DNA of 64,000 nucleotides from Mesorhizobium tianshanense (GCF_007830515.1 NZ_VLKT01000016.1:62001-126000), one strand, 5' to 3'; positions 51,270-61,829 are shown, counted from the stretch's first letter. The notes: generated by a model from the sequence alone, not told the origin. Made by a program: numbers and translations.

Positions 51270-51575
51270 TCAACGGCAGGTGCTGACGAAGCCGTTGCCC
51301 GACCGCTGCAGCTGGCAAGTAGGCTTCATCTGCGGCACATCAGGCCGTTGCTGCGGCGCGATCTCGCGATCCTGGGCACGGAACTGCTGCTGCTGCTGCT
51401 GGAATTGCTGGCGCCGCAGCCTGTTCTCCAGCATCTGCAATTCGTTTTGCTGGACCAGGGTATTGCGATTGGTAGGATTGAGGACCTGCGCCGAGGTGGC
51501 CGGACTTGCGCCTGGCAACGTCGCCGTTGCCAGCATTGCCGACATGAAGATCGTCAATAGGCGAAGTCGCGACAT
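51270..51575 (-). CDS. Small secreted glutamine-rich protein (101 aa)
   Basis: A signal peptide (LRLLTIFMSAMLATATLPGAS, cleavage near ATSA-Q) precedes a mature part with a helical, glutamine-rich stretch (ENRLRRQQFQQQQQQF) and a short C-terminal region with two cysteines (PTCQLQ...STCR), perhaps a disulfide. It is not recognised. It reads in the same direction as the kdp genes but lies 225 bases after kdpE, separated by a palindrome copy. Confidence 0.6.
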   Translation of the reverse strand: MSRLRLLTIFMSAMLATATLPGASPATSAQVLNPTNRNTLVQQNELQMLENRLRRQQFQQQQQQFRAQDREIAPQQRPDVPQMKPTCQLQRSGNGFVSTCR

Positions 51576-51758
51576 CCATTCATTCCTGCAAACCTTGCGC
51601 TCATATAGGGCGTTTGTCCGGCGATGCCATGGTCTCCACTGCGGATCTGCTGCGTACCGGACAGCCGGTCAGCTTTCCCACCTCATTGGCCGGCTTCAGC
51701 GGCGCGATTGCCCGAACCGCGGAGCTCTCGGCCGATTGAGTCCGCCCACCCATCGGAT

Positions 51759-51798
51759 TTTACCCAAAACGGTACCCGCTTGGTCCGATGCTCCGGCA
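51759..51798. repeat. Rhizobial intergenic palindrome family, copy 2 (short form)
   Basis: ACCCAAAACGGTACCCGCTT...GGTCCGATGCTCCGGCA matches the outer parts of copy 3 but lacks the middle segment. It lies right after the kdpE stop (51800) and could form a hairpin at the end of the kdp transcript. Confidence 0.6.
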
Positions 51799-51799
51799 C

Positions 51800-52492
51800 T
51801 CAATCCACTTCGCGCAGGCGGTATCCGACGCCGGTTTCGGTCGTGATATAGCGCGGCTGGTCCGGCGTTTTCTCGATCTTTTGCCTGAGCTGCCGCACAT
51901 AAACCCTAAGATACTGCACGTCGGTCGAATCGCCCCAGACCTGTTTCAGCAGAAACTGGTGAGTGAGAACCTTGCCCGCGTGCTGCACCAGGATGCGCAG
52001 GATATCATATTCCTTTGGCGAGAGCTTTACTTCCCCGCCCTCGACTTTGACGATGCGTTTCACAAGATCGACCGAGAGATCGCCGGTATGGAACACCGGC
52101 TTCTCGCCCTGCTGCTGGAACCTGTGGCGGAGCGCCACGCGGATGCGCGCGACAAGTTCATTCATGCCGAACGGCTTGGTGATGTAGTCATCGGCGCCGA
52201 GCTCGAGCGCCGTGACGATGCCGGACTCGTCGGTGCGGCTGGAAAGGATGACCACGGGAATATCGAGGCCATCGTCCCGCCATTTGCGCAGCAAATCGTG
52301 GCCGCCCATGCCGGGCAGGCCGAGATCGAGCAGGATCAGGTCCGGCTTCTCCATCTCGACGAGCTCGATCGCCGCCTTGGCGTTCGGCGCCTCGCTGATC
52401 GCATAGCCCTGGCTGCCGAGACCGACGCGGAGCAGTTTTCGGATCGGCGGCTCGTCATCGACGACCAATATGCTGACGTTTGAATGTGTCAT
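51800..52492 (-). CDS. kdpE: Potassium-responsive regulator KdpE
   Basis: An OmpR-type response regulator (230 aa). The receiver has the acidic pair VVDDEP, phosphoacceptor in LLDLGLPGMGG and the switch lysine in TKPFGMNEL. The DNA-binding winged helix ends VYVRQLRQKIEKTPDQPRYI. With KdpD it activates the kdp genes under potassium limitation. Its ATG overlaps the kdpD stop (ATGA). Confidence 0.95.
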   Translation of the reverse strand: MTHSNVSILVVDDEPPIRKLLRVGLGSQGYAISEAPNAKAAIELVEMEKPDLILLDLGLPGMGGHDLLRKWRDDGLDIPVVILSSRTDESGIVTALELGADDYITKPFGMNELVARIRVALRHRFQQQGEKPVFHTGDLSVDLVKRIVKVEGGEVKLSPKEYDILRILVQHAGKVLTHQFLLKQVWGDSTDVQYLRVYVRQLRQKIEKTPDQPRYITTETGVGYRLREVD

Positions 52493-55218
52493 GCCAAATC
52501 GTCCGCATTTGGATCGCCCATGGGAGGCAGTTCCGTCGGAACGGGCATCCTGATGGTGAAGACCGCGCCCGAGCGGTCGGTCCTGTTTGCCGCCGATATG
52601 GTCCCGCCCATCGCCTCGATGAAGCCGCGGCAGATCGACAGACCGAGCCCGGTGCCGGCACGGACCTGGTCGCGCTTGCGCACCCGGTAGAAGGTGTCGA
52701 AAATTCGCTCCAGATCCGCCGGTGGAATGCCCGGCCCCTCATCCATGATCTGCAGGATGACGGAGCCATTGTCGACCCAGCCCCGCAGCCGGATTGTCGA
52801 CCCTGGCGGTGCATATTTCGCGGCGTTGTCGAGCAGATTGAACAGCACCTGCTCGAACAGGACCGGATCGAGCTTCAGCATCGGCAGATTCTGCGGAATG
52901 TCGATCTCGGTCTTGTGCTCGCCGATGATTTTCTTCGCTCTTTGCAAGGCGGAGCCGACAATGTCGCCGACGTAGTGGAAGGCGTAGCTCGGTTCCATCG
53001 CGCCGGATTCGATCTTGGTCATGTCGAGCAGATTGGCGATGAAACGGTTCAGCCGCTCGGATTCGTCGAGCACGGTCGACAAGAGCTCCGTCCGATCCTG
53101 CTCGGGAAGTGCGGGCGCGAACTCCCTCAGCGTCCCGGCAGCCCCCATGATGGCCGCGAGCGGCGTTTTCAGGTCATGGGAAATCGAGGTCAGCAATGCC
53201 GAGCGCAGGCGGTCCGCCTCGGCCGCGAGCTTGGCCCGGTCGACATCGGCGACAAGCTGGATGCGCTCGATGGCGACCGCCGCCTGGTCGGCGAGAGCGT
53301 CGAGCAGACGCTGCTGCTCGGGCGTCAGCAGCGGTCCCTGCTTGTCGTTGTCGAGGCCGACGACACCGACCGCCGTGCGGCCGGTGCGCAAGGGAAGATA
53401 GAGGCGCTTTGCGCCGGGTAGTGTGTCGGCGCCACGGCCCGCGGGGCGATCGTGCTCCCAGGCCCAGCGGGCGGCCGCGATGTCGGCCTCGGCCAGCGTG
53501 TCGTCAGGCGGATAGCCGGCCTTGACGGTGATCGAGCCGTTCTCGGGCAAAAGCAGCACCACGCGCAATTTCAGCATCGAAGCGATCTGGAAGGCGGTGG
53601 CCCAGAGCACGTCGTCGAGCGTGCCGGCGCCGGCGAGCTTCTTTGCGAAGAGATAGATGTCTTCCGTGGCCCGTGCCCGCGCGCGGGCGGCGACCGCTTG
53701 GCGCTGCACGCGCGCCGTCAGATTGCTGGCAATGACGGCAACGACGAGGAAGACGGCCAGCGCAACGATGCTCTCCGGATCCTGGATCGTCAGCGTGTAG
53801 CGTGGTTCCAGGAAGAAATAGTTGAAGGCAAGGGCGCTGACGAGGCAGGCATACAAAGCCGGCCAGAGACCGCCGGCCACCGCCGACGTCAGGACCCCGA
53901 TGAGAAAGATGATCGCCAGATTGCGGACGTCGAGAAACTGGTCGAGAAGGACGGCGAAGGCGAGCGAGCCAGCAACATAGGCTGTGGCCTTGAGATAGGG
54001 CCAGATCTCGAACTGCCACGGCTCCTCCGCCGCCTTGATGGTCCTCGACGTCGCCTCTGCGTTGCGTTCGGTTCCCGAAATGACATGGACGCTGATGTCG
54101 CCGGCATTGCGGATGAGATCATAAGTGAGCGAGCCTTCGATCAATTCCCGCCAGCGCGATCGGGTCGGCCTGCCGATCACGATATGGGTGAAGTTGCTCG
54201 CGGTCGCATGGCGCACGATATCCTGCGCGACGTTCTGACCCGGAATGGTCGTCACCTCGGCGCCGAGCTGCTCGGCAAGGCGCAGCAGCGTTGCCAGCCG
54301 ATCCTTGTCCTCCTCGGACATGCCGGCCGAACGAGGAGTATCGACATGAAGCGCCGTCCAGGGGGCGCGGAGCCGGTCGGCCAGCCGGCGCGCATAGCGG
54401 ACGCGGGCCGCCCCGCCCGGACGCGCGTCGACGCAGACAAGAACCCTTTCCCCCGCCGCCCACGGTCCGGGAATGGCGTGTGCCTGCATGTGGTTCAGCA
54501 ACTGCTCATCGACACGCTGGGCGGTACGCCGCAGCGCCAGTTCCCTGAGCGCCGTCAGATTGCCCGGCGAGAAATAGTTCTCGATGGCGCGCTGGGCGGT
54601 GTTGGGAAAGTAGACCTTGCCTTCCCTTAGCCGCTTGATCAGGTCGTCGGGGGTGAGGTCGATGATCTCGACGTCGTCGGCCTGATCGATGACGGAATCG
54701 GGAACCGTTTCGCGCACCCGCACACGCGTGATCTGGGCCACGACATCGTTCAGGCTCTCGACATGCTGGATGTTGAGCGTCGTGTAGACGTCGATGCCAT
54801 GCGTCAGGATTTCCTGAACGTCGAGATAGCGTTTGGGATGACGGCTGCCGGGCGCGTTGGTGTGGGCGAGTTCGTCGACGAGAACCAGCGCCGGGCGCCG
54901 GGCAAGGATGGCATCGATATCCATCTCGTCCAGCATACGCCCCTTGTAGTCGACCTGACTGCGCGGGATGACCTCAAAGCCTTCGACCAGCGCCTGGGTT
55001 TCCTTGCGGCCGTGCGTCTCGACAATGCCGATCACCACGTCGATCCCGTCGGCCAGTCTGGCGCGGCCCGCCATCAGCATCTCATAGGTCTTGCCGACGC
55101 CGGGGGCTGCGCCCAGGAATATCCTCAGACGACCGCGCTCCTCGCGCTCCGCATGGTCGAGCAGCGCGTCGGGAGAGGGTCTTGTTTCTGCGTTGCGGCT
55201 CTCGTCCGGCATCAGCAT
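52489..55218 (-). CDS. kdpD: Osmosensitive potassium channel histidine kinase KdpD
   Basis: A 909-residue sensor kinase. The order is: KdpD N-terminal domain with Walker A GAAPGVGKTYEML and VDELAHTNAPGSRHPKRY, a USP-like domain, four close membrane helices (AYVAGSLAFAVLLDQFL onward), a GAF-like region, HisKA (SISHDLKTPLAAIMG) and HATPase (LFNLLDNAAKYAPPGS; GTGLGLSICRGFIEA). All expected domains are intact. The start is ATG 55218, or 55212 two codons on. It follows kdpC by 46 bases. Confidence 0.95.
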   Translation of the reverse strand: MLMPDESRNAETRPSPDALLDHAEREERGRLRIFLGAAPGVGKTYEMLMAGRARLADGIDVVIGIVETHGRKETQALVEGFEVIPRSQVDYKGRMLDEMDIDAILARRPALVLVDELAHTNAPGSRHPKRYLDVQEILTHGIDVYTTLNIQHVESLNDVVAQITRVRVRETVPDSVIDQADDVEIIDLTPDDLIKRLREGKVYFPNTAQRAIENYFSPGNLTALRELALRRTAQRVDEQLLNHMQAHAIPGPWAAGERVLVCVDARPGGAARVRYARRLADRLRAPWTALHVDTPRSAGMSEEDKDRLATLLRLAEQLGAEVTTIPGQNVAQDIVRHATASNFTHIVIGRPTRSRWRELIEGSLTYDLIRNAGDISVHVISGTERNAEATSRTIKAAEEPWQFEIWPYLKATAYVAGSLAFAVLLDQFLDVRNLAIIFLIGVLTSAVAGGLWPALYACLVSALAFNYFFLEPRYTLTIQDPESIVALAVFLVVAVIASNLTARVQRQAVAARARARATEDIYLFAKKLAGAGTLDDVLWATAFQIASMLKLRVVLLLPENGSITVKAGYPPDDTLAEADIAAARWAWEHDRPAGRGADTLPGAKRLYLPLRTGRTAVGVVGLDNDKQGPLLTPEQQRLLDALADQAAVAIERIQLVADVDRAKLAAEADRLRSALLTSISHDLKTPLAAIMGAAGTLREFAPALPEQDRTELLSTVLDESERLNRFIANLLDMTKIESGAMEPSYAFHYVGDIVGSALQRAKKIIGEHKTEIDIPQNLPMLKLDPVLFEQVLFNLLDNAAKYAPPGSTIRLRGWVDNGSVILQIMDEGPGIPPADLERIFDTFYRVRKRDQVRAGTGLGLSICRGFIEAMGGTISAANRTDRSGAVFTIRMPVPTELPPMGDPNADDLA

Positions 55219-55264
55219 CGATCATCAATGGCGCCGGGGACCGTGTCGATCCCCGTACCCGCCA

Positions 55265-55840
55265 TCATTGCTTCGTCGCATCGTCCAGTGCAAGGTTGAG
55301 GGCAAGCACGTTGACGACCGGCTCGCCCATGAAGCCGAGCTCGCGGCTCTCGACGTGGCTGTCGACGAGCGACTTGATCTTCGCCTCATCGACGCCCCTG
55401 GCCTTGGCCACCCTGGCGACCTGGAAGTAGGCGGCTTCGGGACTGATGTGCGGATCGAGGCCGCTGCCGGATGTGGTGACGAGGTCCATCGGCACCGGCG
55501 CGCCCGGATTTTCCGCCTTCAATTTCTCGGCGTCGCCCTTGATGCGGTCGATCAGCTTAGCATTGGTCGGGCCGAGATTGGAACCGCTGGAAGCGGCGGC
55601 GTTGTAGCCGTCGCCGGCGGCCGAGGGGCGGCCGTGGAAGTAGGTGTCGCCGGCGAAGGCCTGGCCGATCAGTTCGGAACCGATAACCTTGCCATCCTTC
55701 TCGATCAGGCTGCCATTGGCCTGGTTGGGAAACAGGGCCTGGGCGATGCCGGTCATGCCGATCGGATAGATAAGGCCGGTCAGCACCGTGAAGAAGACGA
55801 TCATGATGATCGCGGGTCTGATTTGATTGAGCATGGACAT
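55265..55840 (-). CDS. kdpC: Potassium-transporting ATPase KdpC subunit
   Basis: The single-pass KdpC subunit (191 aa) that supports ATP binding by KdpB. The N-terminal helix ([20 protein letters not shown]) is followed by the conserved [20 protein letters not shown] and the C-terminal [11 protein letters not shown]. It lies 6 bases after kdpB. Confidence 0.95.
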   Translation of the reverse strand: MSMLNQIRPAIIMIVFFTVLTGLIYPIGMTGIAQALFPNQANGSLIEKDGKVIGSELIGQAFAGDTYFHGRPSAAGDGYNAAASSGSNLGPTNAKLIDRIKGDAEKLKAENPGAPVPMDLVTTSGSGLDPHISPEAAYFQVARVAKARGVDEAKIKSLVDSHVESRELGFMGEPVVNVLALNLALDDATKQ

Positions 55841-55846
55841 GGTTCC

Positions 55847-57940
55847 TTATGCGAGGCCGACGGCGGTGATGATCATGTCGATCAGCTTGATGCCGACGAA
55901 GGGCACGATGATGCCGCCGAGGCCGTAGACGAGAAGGTTGCGGCTGAGCAGCGCGCCGGCGCCGATGGCGCGGTATTTGACGCCCTTCAGCGATAGCGGG
56001 ATCAGCGCGATGATGATCAGCGCGTTGAAGATGATCGCCGACAGGATGGCGCTCTGCGGCGTCGCCAGATGCATGATGTTGAGCGCCTGCAGCGGGCCCG
56101 ACGTCTGCCCCGGCGCGACGTAGAAGACGGCGAACATGGCGGGGATAATGGCGAAGTACTTGGCCACGTCGTTTGCGATGGAGAAGGTCGTCAGCGAGCC
56201 GCGCGTCATCAACAGCGCCTTGCCGATCTCGACGATCTCGATCAGCTTGGTCGGGTCGCTGTCGAGATCGACCATGTTGCCGGCTTCGCGCGCGGCGACC
56301 GTGCCGGTGTTCATGGCGACGCCGACATCGGCCTGAGCAAGGGCGGGGGCATCGTTGGTGCCGTCGCCGCACATGGCGACCAGCTTGCCCTTGGCCTGTT
56401 CGTCGCGGATCAGCTTCAACTTGTCCTCGGGCGTCGCCTGGGCGAGGAAGTCATCGACGCCGGCTTCAGCGGCGATCGCTGCCGCCGTCATCGGATTGTC
56501 GCCGGTGATCATCACCGTGCGAATGCCCATCTTGCGCAGTTCGGCGAAGCGTTCCCTGATGCCGCCCTTGACGATGTCCTTGAGGTGGACGACGCCAAGC
56601 AGGCGCCCGTCGCGCTCGACCGCCAGCGGCGTGCCGCCGGACTTGCCAATCTCGTCGGCGATCGCCTGCAGGTCGCGGACGGCGTCGCTGGCCGGGCGTG
56701 CACCGCTGCCGGCTGATATCGACTGGTTGACATGGGCGAGAACTGAATCGATGGCGCCCTTGCGGATCGACGAGCCGTCGATATCGACGCCGCTCATGCG
56801 GGTCTGCGCGGTGAAGGGCACGAAAGCGGCATGCAGCGTTGCCATGTCGCGAGCGCGGATGCCGTATTTCTCCTTGGCCAGCACGACGATCGAGCGACCC
56901 TCGGGCGTTTCGTCGGCTAGCGAGGCGAGTTGCGCCGCATCGGCCAATTCCTGTTCGGTGACGCCTTTGACCGGGCGGAACTCCGTGGCCTGGCGGTTGC
57001 CGAGCGTGATCGTTCCGGTCTTGTCGAGCAGCAGCGTGTCGACGTCGCCCGCGGCTTCGACGGCACGGCCCGACATGGCCAGCACGTTGAAACGCACCAG
57101 TCGGTCCATGCCGGCGATGCCGATGGCCGAAAGCAGGGCGCCGATTGTGGTCGGGATCAAGGTCACGAACAGCGCGACCAGCACGGTGACCGAGATGTAG
57201 CCGCCGGAATAGGAAGCAAAGCTCGGGATTGTCGCAGTGGCCAGCACGAAGATCAGCGTCATGCCGACAAGCAGGATATTGAGCGCGATCTCGTTGGGCG
57301 TCTTCTGGCGCGCGGCTCCTTCGACCAGCGAGATCATGCGGTCGAGGAAAGTATGGCCTGACGCCGCGGTGATGCGCACGCGGATCCAGTCGGACAGCAC
57401 CTGCGTGCCGCCGGTCACGGCCGAACGATCGCCGCCGGATTCGCGGATGACCGGAGCGGATTCGCCGGTTATCGCCGCCTCGTTGACCGAGGCGACGCCT
57501 TCGATCACCTCGCCGTCCGACGGAATGATGTCGCCGGCCTCGACCAGCACCGCGTCACCGACCTTCAGGCTGGTGCCGGGCACCAGCTTGAATTTGGTGC
57601 GGTCGTCGCCGGTCAACAGCTTGGCCTGCGTTTCGGTGCGCGCCTTGCGCAACGAGTCGGCCTGCGCCTTGCCGCGGCCCTCGGCGACCGCTTCGGCGAA
57701 ATTGGCGAACAGCACCGTGAACCATAGCCAGATGATGATCTGCAGCGAGAAGCCGAGATCGCCGCCGCCAGTGACAAGATCCTTGACGAACAGGACTGAC
57801 GTGAGCGCCGAGACGACGGCGACAACGAACATCACAGGATTTCTGCTCAAGGTGCGTGGGTTCAATTTCCGGAACGCTCCGCCAATGGCGGGCCCCAGTA
57901 TGCGGGCATCCATGATAACAGCGGATTTGGACTGGCTCAT
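55847..57940 (-). CDS. kdpB: Potassium-transporting P-type ATPase KdpB
   Basis: The catalytic ATPase (697 aa). The phosphorylation site is [13 protein letters not shown], the actuator motif [10 protein letters not shown], and the hinge [20 protein letters not shown]. The membrane helices are as expected, including [21 protein letters not shown] start overlap of 4 bases with the 79-residue gene upstream indicates coupling. Confidence 0.96.
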   Translation of the reverse strand: MSQSKSAVIMDARILGPAIGGAFRKLNPRTLSRNPVMFVVAVVSALTSVLFVKDLVTGGGDLGFSLQIIIWLWFTVLFANFAEAVAEGRGKAQADSLRKARTETQAKLLTGDDRTKFKLVPGTSLKVGDAVLVEAGDIIPSDGEVIEGVASVNEAAITGESAPVIRESGGDRSAVTGGTQVLSDWIRVRITAASGHTFLDRMISLVEGAARQKTPNEIALNILLVGMTLIFVLATATIPSFASYSGGYISVTVLVALFVTLIPTTIGALLSAIGIAGMDRLVRFNVLAMSGRAVEAAGDVDTLLLDKTGTITLGNRQATEFRPVKGVTEQELADAAQLASLADETPEGRSIVVLAKEKYGIRARDMATLHAAFVPFTAQTRMSGVDIDGSSIRKGAIDSVLAHVNQSISAGSGARPASDAVRDLQAIADEIGKSGGTPLAVERDGRLLGVVHLKDIVKGGIRERFAELRKMGIRTVMITGDNPMTAAAIAAEAGVDDFLAQATPEDKLKLIRDEQAKGKLVAMCGDGTNDAPALAQADVGVAMNTGTVAAREAGNMVDLDSDPTKLIEIVEIGKALLMTRGSLTTFSIANDVAKYFAIIPAMFAVFYVAPGQTSGPLQALNIMHLATPQSAILSAIIFNALIIIALIPLSLKGVKYRAIGAGALLSRNLLVYGLGGIIVPFVGIKLIDMIITAVGLA

Positions 57941-58176
57941 TTGGTGGCTCCAGTGTCGATGTTGTTGGACGGCGCCGCCCGATCGGATGCCGAAAGCAGA
58001 TGCGGAAGCCCGGAGGCCAGCAGCCAGATCACGATCATGACTGCCGCGATGCCCAGGAAGGTGGATATGGTCGGGAAGGGAGGGGGCGTTGCCTCCCCCT
58101 CATTGTCGGCTCGGGGCCGAGCCTTGCGACGCATGATGTTGAACCAGCTCATGACTGTCTCAGAAGGTCTGTCCAC
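57937..58176 (-). CDS. Extra small single-pass membrane protein in the kdp operon (79 aa)
   Basis: An open frame fits exactly between kdpA and kdpB, overlapping kdpA by 17 bases and kdpB by 4 (ATGA). After a basic start ([17 protein letters not shown]) comes a proline-rich turn, one helix ([20 protein letters not shown]) and a short periplasmic tail. Standard kdpFABC operons have no such gene. An alternative start at 58152 gives 71 residues. It may be an accessory subunit or regulator of the KdpFABC complex, inferred from position only. Confidence 0.65.
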   Translation of the reverse strand: MDRPSETVMSWFNIMRRKARPRADNEGEATPPPFPTISTFLGIAAVMIVIWLLASGLPHLLSASDRAAPSNNIDTGATK

Positions 58177-59863
58177 TGATCGTCGCCAGATGCTCGACGA
58201 TCGGTCCGACGGCCAGAGCCGGGAAGAAGGTGAGGCCGCCGACGATCAGGATGACGCCGACCAGCAGCCCGACGAACAGCGGTCCGTCGGTCGGGAAGGT
58301 GCCGGCGGAGGCGGGGACCGTCTTCTTGGCGACCAGCGAACCGGCGATTGCCAGAGCCGGGATGATGACCAGGAAGCGGCCCATCAGCATGCCGATGCCG
58401 AGCGTGATATTGTACCAGGGCGTGTTGCCCGTCAGACCGCCAAAGGCCGAGCCGTTGTTGGCGGCAGCCGAGGTGTAGGCATAGAGAACTTCGGAGAAGC
58501 CGTGCGGGCCGGCATTGGCTATGGAAGCGACGCCGGTCGGCAGCACCACCGCGATGGCGGTGAAGATCAGCATCGCCAGCGGCAGGCAGAGAATGGCCAG
58601 CATTGCCATCTTGACCTCCTTGGCCTCAATCTTCTTGCCGAGATATTCGGGCGTGCGTCCGACCATCAGTCCGGCGACGAAGACGGCGATCACGATGTAC
58701 ATCAAGATGCCGTAGAGACCGGCGCCGACACCGCCGACAATGACCTCGCCGAGTTGCATGTTGATGATCGGGATCATGCCGCCAAGCGCGGTGAAGCTGT
58801 CATGCATGGCGTTGACGGCGCCGCAGGACGCGGCCGTGGTGATGACCGCAAACAGCGCCGACAAAGCGATGCCGAAACGTGTTTCCTTGCCTTCCATGTT
58901 GCCGCCGTCGATACCGAGCGCATGCACCAGCGGGTTGCCGGCGGCTTCCGCCCAGTAGCAGATCGCGATACCGGCAATGAACAGGACGCCCATCGCCGAC
59001 AGGATCGCCCAGCCCTGTCGCTGACTGCCGATCATGCGGCCGAAGACGTTGGTTAGTGCAGCGCCGATGGCAAAGATCGTTACCATCTGGATCAGGTTCG
59101 AGATCGCATTGGGATTTTCGAAGGGATGCGCGGCATTGGCGTTGAAGAAGCCGCCGCCGTTGGTACCAAGCATCTTGATGGCGACCTGTGAGGCGACAGG
59201 CCCGACTGCGATCGTTTGCTGCGCGCCTTCCAGCGTCGTTGCGTTGATATAGGCGCCGAGCGTCTGCGGCACGCCGAGATAGACATAGACCAATGTCAGC
59301 ACGATGCAGAGCGGCAACAGCAGGTAAAGGGTGCACCGGGTCATGTCGACCCAGAAATTGCCGATCGATTTGCCGGAAGCCTTGGCGAAGCCGCGGATCA
59401 GCGCGATAGCGATGGCGATACCGGTCGCCGCGGACAGGAAGTTCTGCACGGTGAGGCCGGCTATCTGCACGAGATAGGACATCGTGCTTTCGCCGCCGTA
59501 GTTCTGCCAGTTGGTGTTGGTCATGAAGCTGGCGGCGGTGTTGAAAGCAAGTCCGGGTTCGACGGCGGTCATGCCGGCCGGATTCAGGGGCAGGCTTCCC
59601 TGCAGACGCTGCAGGAAATAGAGCACCAGGAAACCGGCCAGATTGAAGACCAACAGCGCCGCCGCATAGGTCATCCAGTGCTGCTCCTCGCGCTCGCTGG
59701 TTCCCGAGATGCGATAAAGGGCACGCTCGAGCGGGCCAAGAACCGGCGAGAGAAATGTGCGGTCGCCATTGAAAACGCGATGCATGTAGCCGCCGAGCGG
59801 CTTCACCAGCAAAACGACGATCCCGCAATAAGCAAGGATCTGTATCCATCCGTTGAGAGTCAT
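58160..59863 (-). CDS. kdpA: Potassium-transporting ATPase KdpA subunit
   Basis: The K+-selective channel-like subunit (567 aa) related to Trk/Ktr proteins, with about ten helices. Selectivity loops are visible as [45 protein letters not shown] and [15 protein letters not shown]. It begins 34 bases after kdpF. Confidence 0.96.
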   Translation of the reverse strand: MTLNGWIQILAYCGIVVLLVKPLGGYMHRVFNGDRTFLSPVLGPLERALYRISGTSEREEQHWMTYAAALLVFNLAGFLVLYFLQRLQGSLPLNPAGMTAVEPGLAFNTAASFMTNTNWQNYGGESTMSYLVQIAGLTVQNFLSAATGIAIAIALIRGFAKASGKSIGNFWVDMTRCTLYLLLPLCIVLTLVYVYLGVPQTLGAYINATTLEGAQQTIAVGPVASQVAIKMLGTNGGGFFNANAAHPFENPNAISNLIQMVTIFAIGAALTNVFGRMIGSQRQGWAILSAMGVLFIAGIAICYWAEAAGNPLVHALGIDGGNMEGKETRFGIALSALFAVITTAASCGAVNAMHDSFTALGGMIPIINMQLGEVIVGGVGAGLYGILMYIVIAVFVAGLMVGRTPEYLGKKIEAKEVKMAMLAILCLPLAMLIFTAIAVVLPTGVASIANAGPHGFSEVLYAYTSAAANNGSAFGGLTGNTPWYNITLGIGMLMGRFLVIIPALAIAGSLVAKKTVPASAGTFPTDGPLFVGLLVGVILIVGGLTFFPALAVGPIVEHLATISGQTF

Positions 59864-59897
59864 TGATATAGCTTTCCGTGCCTGGCGCCAGTTGCTG

Positions 59898-59987
59898 TCA
59901 GAAGCGTTCTGGGCGAACGAGGGCGTAAGTCAGGTAGGCGAGAAGGAACAAGGTCACACCGCCACCAAGGATATAGTCGACAAGCAT
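59898..59987 (-). CDS. kdpF: KdpF small subunit (29 aa)
   Basis: Minus-strand reading from ATG 59987 gives [20 protein letters not shown] ending YALVRPERF, a one-helix peptide with the typical KdpF C-terminus (RPERF). It stabilises the KdpABC complex. It is short enough to be missed by usual gene callers and lies right before kdpA. Confidence 0.9.
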   Translation of the reverse strand: MLVDYILGGGVTLFLLAYLTYALVRPERF

Positions 59988-60003
59988 GTTGCGATCCTTC
60001 CGC

Positions 60004-60084
60004 CTAAAGATTGTCGCAGGCTTTGACGTAGGCGAAGAACAGGGCAAAAAACAAAACCCCTACCCCGAGAACGATGATATCCAT
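60004..60084 (-). CDS. 26-residue membrane micro-protein heading the kdp operon
   Basis: From ATG 60084 the frame reads MDIIVLGVGVLFFALFFAYV then KACDNL and stop. It is a single hydrophobic helix ending in a short K-A-C-D-x-L tail. Similar tiny proteins with an LFFAL...(A/C)CD.L pattern precede kdpF in other bacteria, as far as I recall. It starts the transcript, 16 bases before kdpF. The role is unknown; it may be an extra Kdp subunit. Confidence 0.7.
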   Translation of the reverse strand: MDIIVLGVGVLFFALFFAYVKACDNL

Positions 60085-60338
60085 CGTGCATGTTCCTTAT
60101 CTTCGTTTAGCTTCGCATCATCTGCGGACGGCTGTGCCAAAATCTCGTGGAAATACGCGGTCACTGCAGCAAGCGGTGACCGATGTGTGTTTCCCTGTGA
60201 AATATGGATCAAAGTGCCATAAAGGTTCGAGACGTCGCGGACAGGAAAGAAATAAAATTCCTATAAGGATTTTACTGTCGCGATCTCAACGCCGGCACGG
60301 CGTTTCAAGTCGTGTGCCGGCAATAAAACTACAGAAAA
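60085..60338. other. kdp promoter region and downstream end of the preceding gene
   Basis: No gene is seen. On the minus strand this is the leader of the kdp operon. An imperfect palindrome AAAATTCC-TATA-AGGATTTT (60254-60273) in an AT-rich patch is a possible KdpE site. GCCGGCAC/GTGCCGGC (60291-60298 and 60314-60321) forms a hairpin just after the upstream gene, without a T-run. Confidence 0.35.
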
Positions 60339-61829
60339 TCAAGCGCCGGGCACGTAGATCACGGCGTATTTGTCTGAATACGCCCGCTTCCAGCCCAACT
60401 CGTCGAAGAAGGGAATGCGGCTGTCGTCCGCGGTCAGTAGCGCCCAGTCGATCGCATATTTCTTGAGCTGTTCCTGAAGGATCGGCTTTCCGCCACTGCG
60501 GCCCATTTCGGTATCCGTCTTCGTAAAGCCGTTGAGAAAGAGCTGATCCGTCCGGCCGTCGATGAATGTCTTGATGCCGTGGAAGATCAAGCTGCCGCCA
60601 AAATTATACGAATTCAGGACATTGCCCGACAGATGATGGCTTTCGGCGAATGTAAGCGCGTCCCTGGCGGAAGTCTTCTGGCTCGGCTCGGCCTGGTAGG
60701 CGCTGGTAAGCACAGCGATCGCGCCCACCACCAGAACGCCGACCACGCCGCAGATCTGGTAAAACCATTTGGCGAAGAACCGTTCCAGCCCGTCGCGCTT
60801 GTCCGCCATCCATTTGGCCAGGGAAAGTGCGGGATATTGCTCAGCCACCTCGGTAGCGAGAACGATCGGGACAAGCAGAAAGAACAGGTACATGAACCGA
60901 ATGTGGGTGAGATAGACATGCAAGGTGAAGACAAGGAACAATGCCTTGGCCCAGCCGATCTGCAGTCTCGAAACCAACAGCCCGAAAAGGACCGCCAGCA
61001 GGGCCACCTCCTGGAAGCCGTGCTCCGAGGCGTTGAACGGCCGCCATTCCAGGATGTAGGGCACCGCTTCATTGCCATAGGCCACCGTGAAGGTGGCGAG
61101 TATGGCCTTGACGCCATAGGGATTGAGCAGGCTGACCAGCGGACAAAGCAGCCCGAAGGCGATCCAACTGGCCAGCAGCCGGGGGTTCGACAGGCGTATG
61201 CGCATGAGAAGATCGAGGCCGGCGAAAGCCGCGATGACGAAGCCGAAGGTGAACGTCGCGTGGAGGTTGGCCCACAGGCAAAGCAGCGGCAACAGCCATA
61301 GAGGCGGGGCCAACTCGCTGCGCGCGACACCGAAAAGATACGCGGTCCAGACGACGATGATGGGCAAGGTGAAGATGTGCGGTCGCGCGATATAGACCGG
61401 GTCGACGAGGAGCGCCAGAACGAGCGTCAGTCCTACCGCCAGTGTCGGCTTCAGCCAGGCGCTGAGATGCCACGACATCAAGAAGACCGCCAGGGCGACC
61501 ACGGCGATCGTCAGCAGCGCGACGCCGTTCCAGCCGGCTGTCTTGTAGGCAAGCGCAAGAAGAACCTGCCCGAGCCATTCCTTGGCGATCCATGGATGGC
61601 CGGCAGAAGTGTAGGAATAGGTGTCGGCCGTCGGGAATGTGCGGCTTGCCAGGAGATCCTGCCCGACCTTGATGTGCCACCAACTGTCGGGGTCCTGCAG
61701 CAGCGACGCGGCGAGCGCCAGGAGCGCGGCCGCCATGACGGTCGCCGCGACCAGGCAAAACACCAGCCTTGCGCGCCGGTTGTCGTCGATCAACGGCGCT
61801 GCCTCATGGGAGGCCTGTATCTGGAGCAT
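60339..61829 (-). CDS. Polytopic membrane protein, possible GT-C glycosyltransferase-like (496 aa)
   Basis: About ten hydrophobic helices follow an N-terminal segment with the motif LLQDPDSWWHIKVGQDLLAS, where a D-x-D-x-WWH pattern lies just after helix 1, as in predicted GT-C type membrane glycosyltransferases. The C-terminal ~110 residues form a periplasmic domain (SSLIFHG-like region GGSLIFHGIKTFIDGRTDQL). The start MLQIQASHEAAP at 61829 is chosen because the open frame upstream consists of repeat sequence. It may add sugars to a polyprenyl-linked glycan with the GT2 enzyme nearby. Confidence 0.65.
   Translation of the reverse strand: MLQIQASHEAAPLIDDNRRARLVFCLVAATVMAAALLALAASLLQDPDSWWHIKVGQDLLASRTFPTADTYSYTSAGHPWIAKEWLGQVLLALAYKTAGWNGVALLTIAVVALAVFLMSWHLSAWLKPTLAVGLTLVLALLVDPVYIARPHIFTLPIIVVWTAYLFGVARSELAPPLWLLPLLCLWANLHATFTFGFVIAAFAGLDLLMRIRLSNPRLLASWIAFGLLCPLVSLLNPYGVKAILATFTVAYGNEAVPYILEWRPFNASEHGFQEVALLAVLFGLLVSRLQIGWAKALFLVFTLHVYLTHIRFMYLFFLLVPIVLATEVAEQYPALSLAKWMADKRDGLERFFAKWFYQICGVVGVLVVGAIAVLTSAYQAEPSQKTSARDALTFAESHHLSGNVLNSYNFGGSLIFHGIKTFIDGRTDQLFLNGFTKTDTEMGRSGGKPILQEQLKKYAIDWALLTADDSRIPFFDELGWKRAYSDKYAVIYVPGA

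Noticed and set aside
53452..54630. 392-residue plus-strand frame inside kdpD
   Set aside because: Antisense shadow of a well-conserved kinase region.
60291..60321. GCCGGCAC/GTGCCGGC hairpin as a terminator of the polytopic membrane protein gene
   Set aside because: The stem is good, but there is no T-run on the minus strand after it, so intrinsic termination is not supported.
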